NCBI GenBank assembly: GCA_029561505.1
Contig: JAKQXK010000089.1
Span: 1-5,135, forward strand
Direction of reading: 5' to 3'
Length of the DNA stretch: 5,135 bases
From: Spirochaetota bacterium
Lineage (GTDB): Bacteria > Spirochaetota > Leptospiria > Turneriellales > Turneriellaceae
How positions within the stretch are numbered: position 1 is the first letter of the stretch; each line of letters opens with the position of its first letter. This document shows positions 4,618 to 5,135 of this stretch, piece by piece. The notes under the pieces are model-generated. The model had not been told where the DNA came from. It saw only the letters and a list, made by a program, of their open reading frames with translations, and made no database searches. A program made the position numbers and the translations under genes.

Positions 4618-5135
4618 ATCAATCGGTAATCTTCTTGAAGAAAGAGGGGCGTGTAGTGCCCCGCGGGCCAGACACCGTGCGGAGATTTCACGAGTTGCGC
4701 GCCTTTCAGGTTTGCCGCCTCTTCGCTCACAAACGCATCTGCAGACGTGTGCAGGCTGTAAATCTCGGCCTGGTGCTCGGCGTCGTGCGCATGCAAATCT
4801 TTCAAGAAGTCAGAACCGGGTATCATCTGCTCGGCGCCCGTCGCACGACCAAACGTCAACAGCCGCATCCAGCGCGCCATATGCGAACCGTGAAAGGGAG
4901 TGCCGATCGTAACGAAGCGGCGGATATAGGGGTCACCCCCGAGCTTGCGCAGGTAATGCAGGCCAATAAGACCACCCATGCTGATGCCAATGAGGTCGAC
5001 CTGCTTAGTGCCCGCGCGTGTACACATGGCTTTCACCGACATCTCGACAATGCGCGCCGAGTCTTTGATGTCGCCGGCGTTCAGCCCGTCAAGCGGCACG
5101 TCTTCTGCGAGAAAGCCGTCGTTCTTGAGACGGGT
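4596..5135 (-). CDS. Lipase-like alpha/beta-hydrolase (GISMGG box), 5'-truncated by window edge
   Basis: 179 residues up to the stop are visible, and the frame stays open through the right edge. GTG at 5099 is an internal codon, not a credible start, because TRLKNDGFLAEDVPL before it reads as the normal strand/helix ahead of the nucleophile. That leaves out the N-terminal part with the oxyanion-hole HG. Visible motifs are VDLIGISMGGLIGLHYL with Ser52 of the visible part, FVTIGTPFHGSHMARW, a candidate acid Asp in HTSADAFV, and a candidate His in PAGHYTPL. This order is typical of triacylglycerol-lipase/esterase-like proteins. The substrate is unknown, and secretion cannot be judged without the N-terminus. 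It is the most upstream gene in view of the minus-strand cluster, and its last codons form the 5' arm of a strong hairpin. Confidence 0.86.
   Translation of the reverse strand, partial: TRLKNDGFLAEDVPLDGLNAGDIKDSARIVEMSVKAMCTRAGTKQVDLIGISMGGLIGLHYLRKLGGDPYIRRFVTIGTPFHGSHMARWMRLLTFGRATGAEQMIPGSDFLKDLHAHDAEHQAEIYSLHTSADAFVSEEAANLKGAQLVKSPHGVWPAGHYTPLFLQEDYRLIKEILTK

Overview
The window is a tightly packed bacterial chromosome segment in which every supported gene lies on the minus strand. In transcription order (right to left) these are: a 5'-truncated lipase-like alpha/beta hydrolase, a 73-bp gap with a repeat and hairpins, a second alpha/beta hydrolase, a third PGAP1/LipA-like lipase, a single-domain STAS (anti-sigma-factor antagonist) protein, a DUF454/YbaN-type membrane protein, the magnesium transporter MgtE, and a 3'-truncated indole-3-glycerol-phosphate synthase (trpC). 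G+C is a little above half by eye. Two genes appear to start with TTG and the partial one has no start in view. No rRNA, tRNA, CRISPR array, insertion sequence or phage gene is visible. The gene mix fits a free-living Gram-negative bacterium. A Leptospirales spirochaete such as Turneriella is my best guess, but this is an impression and not something the sequence proves.

Layout: 1-598 trpC (3' end outside the window); 595-1992 mgtE, whose stop overlaps the trpC start as ATGA; 2030-2476 DUF454 protein; 2488-2850 STAS protein; 2851-2865 a four-codon reading frame in frame with the STAS gene; 2870-3814 lipase with an AHSMGG box; 3815-4522 hydrolase with a GHSYG box, directly abutting the next gene as TAATTG; 4523-4595 the only gap over 40 bp; 4596-5135 lipase with a GISMGG box (5' end outside). 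The gaps of 37, 11, 4 and 0 bp and the one 4-bp overlap suggest one transcription unit, or two if a promoter lies in the 73-bp gap. I see no convincing internal promoter or intrinsic terminator.

Functionally the right half is a set of three unlike serine hydrolases that keep plausible catalytic residues and have no visible secretion signal in the parts seen, so an intracellular lipid/ester role is likely but the substrates are unknown. The left half combines a regulatory STAS domain, a small membrane protein, Mg2+ uptake and tryptophan biosynthesis. No shared pathway is obvious.

The most interesting signals are in RNA and translation, not in new protein families. They are: two TAATTG stop/start junctions in the same frame; a gap whose hairpins could form alternative structures involving the ribosome-binding site of the next gene; and an in-frame A AAA AAG slippery heptamer after a G-run inside the third lipase, placed so that slippage would remove the catalytic Asp and His. 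I did not find a convincing new multi-gene system.
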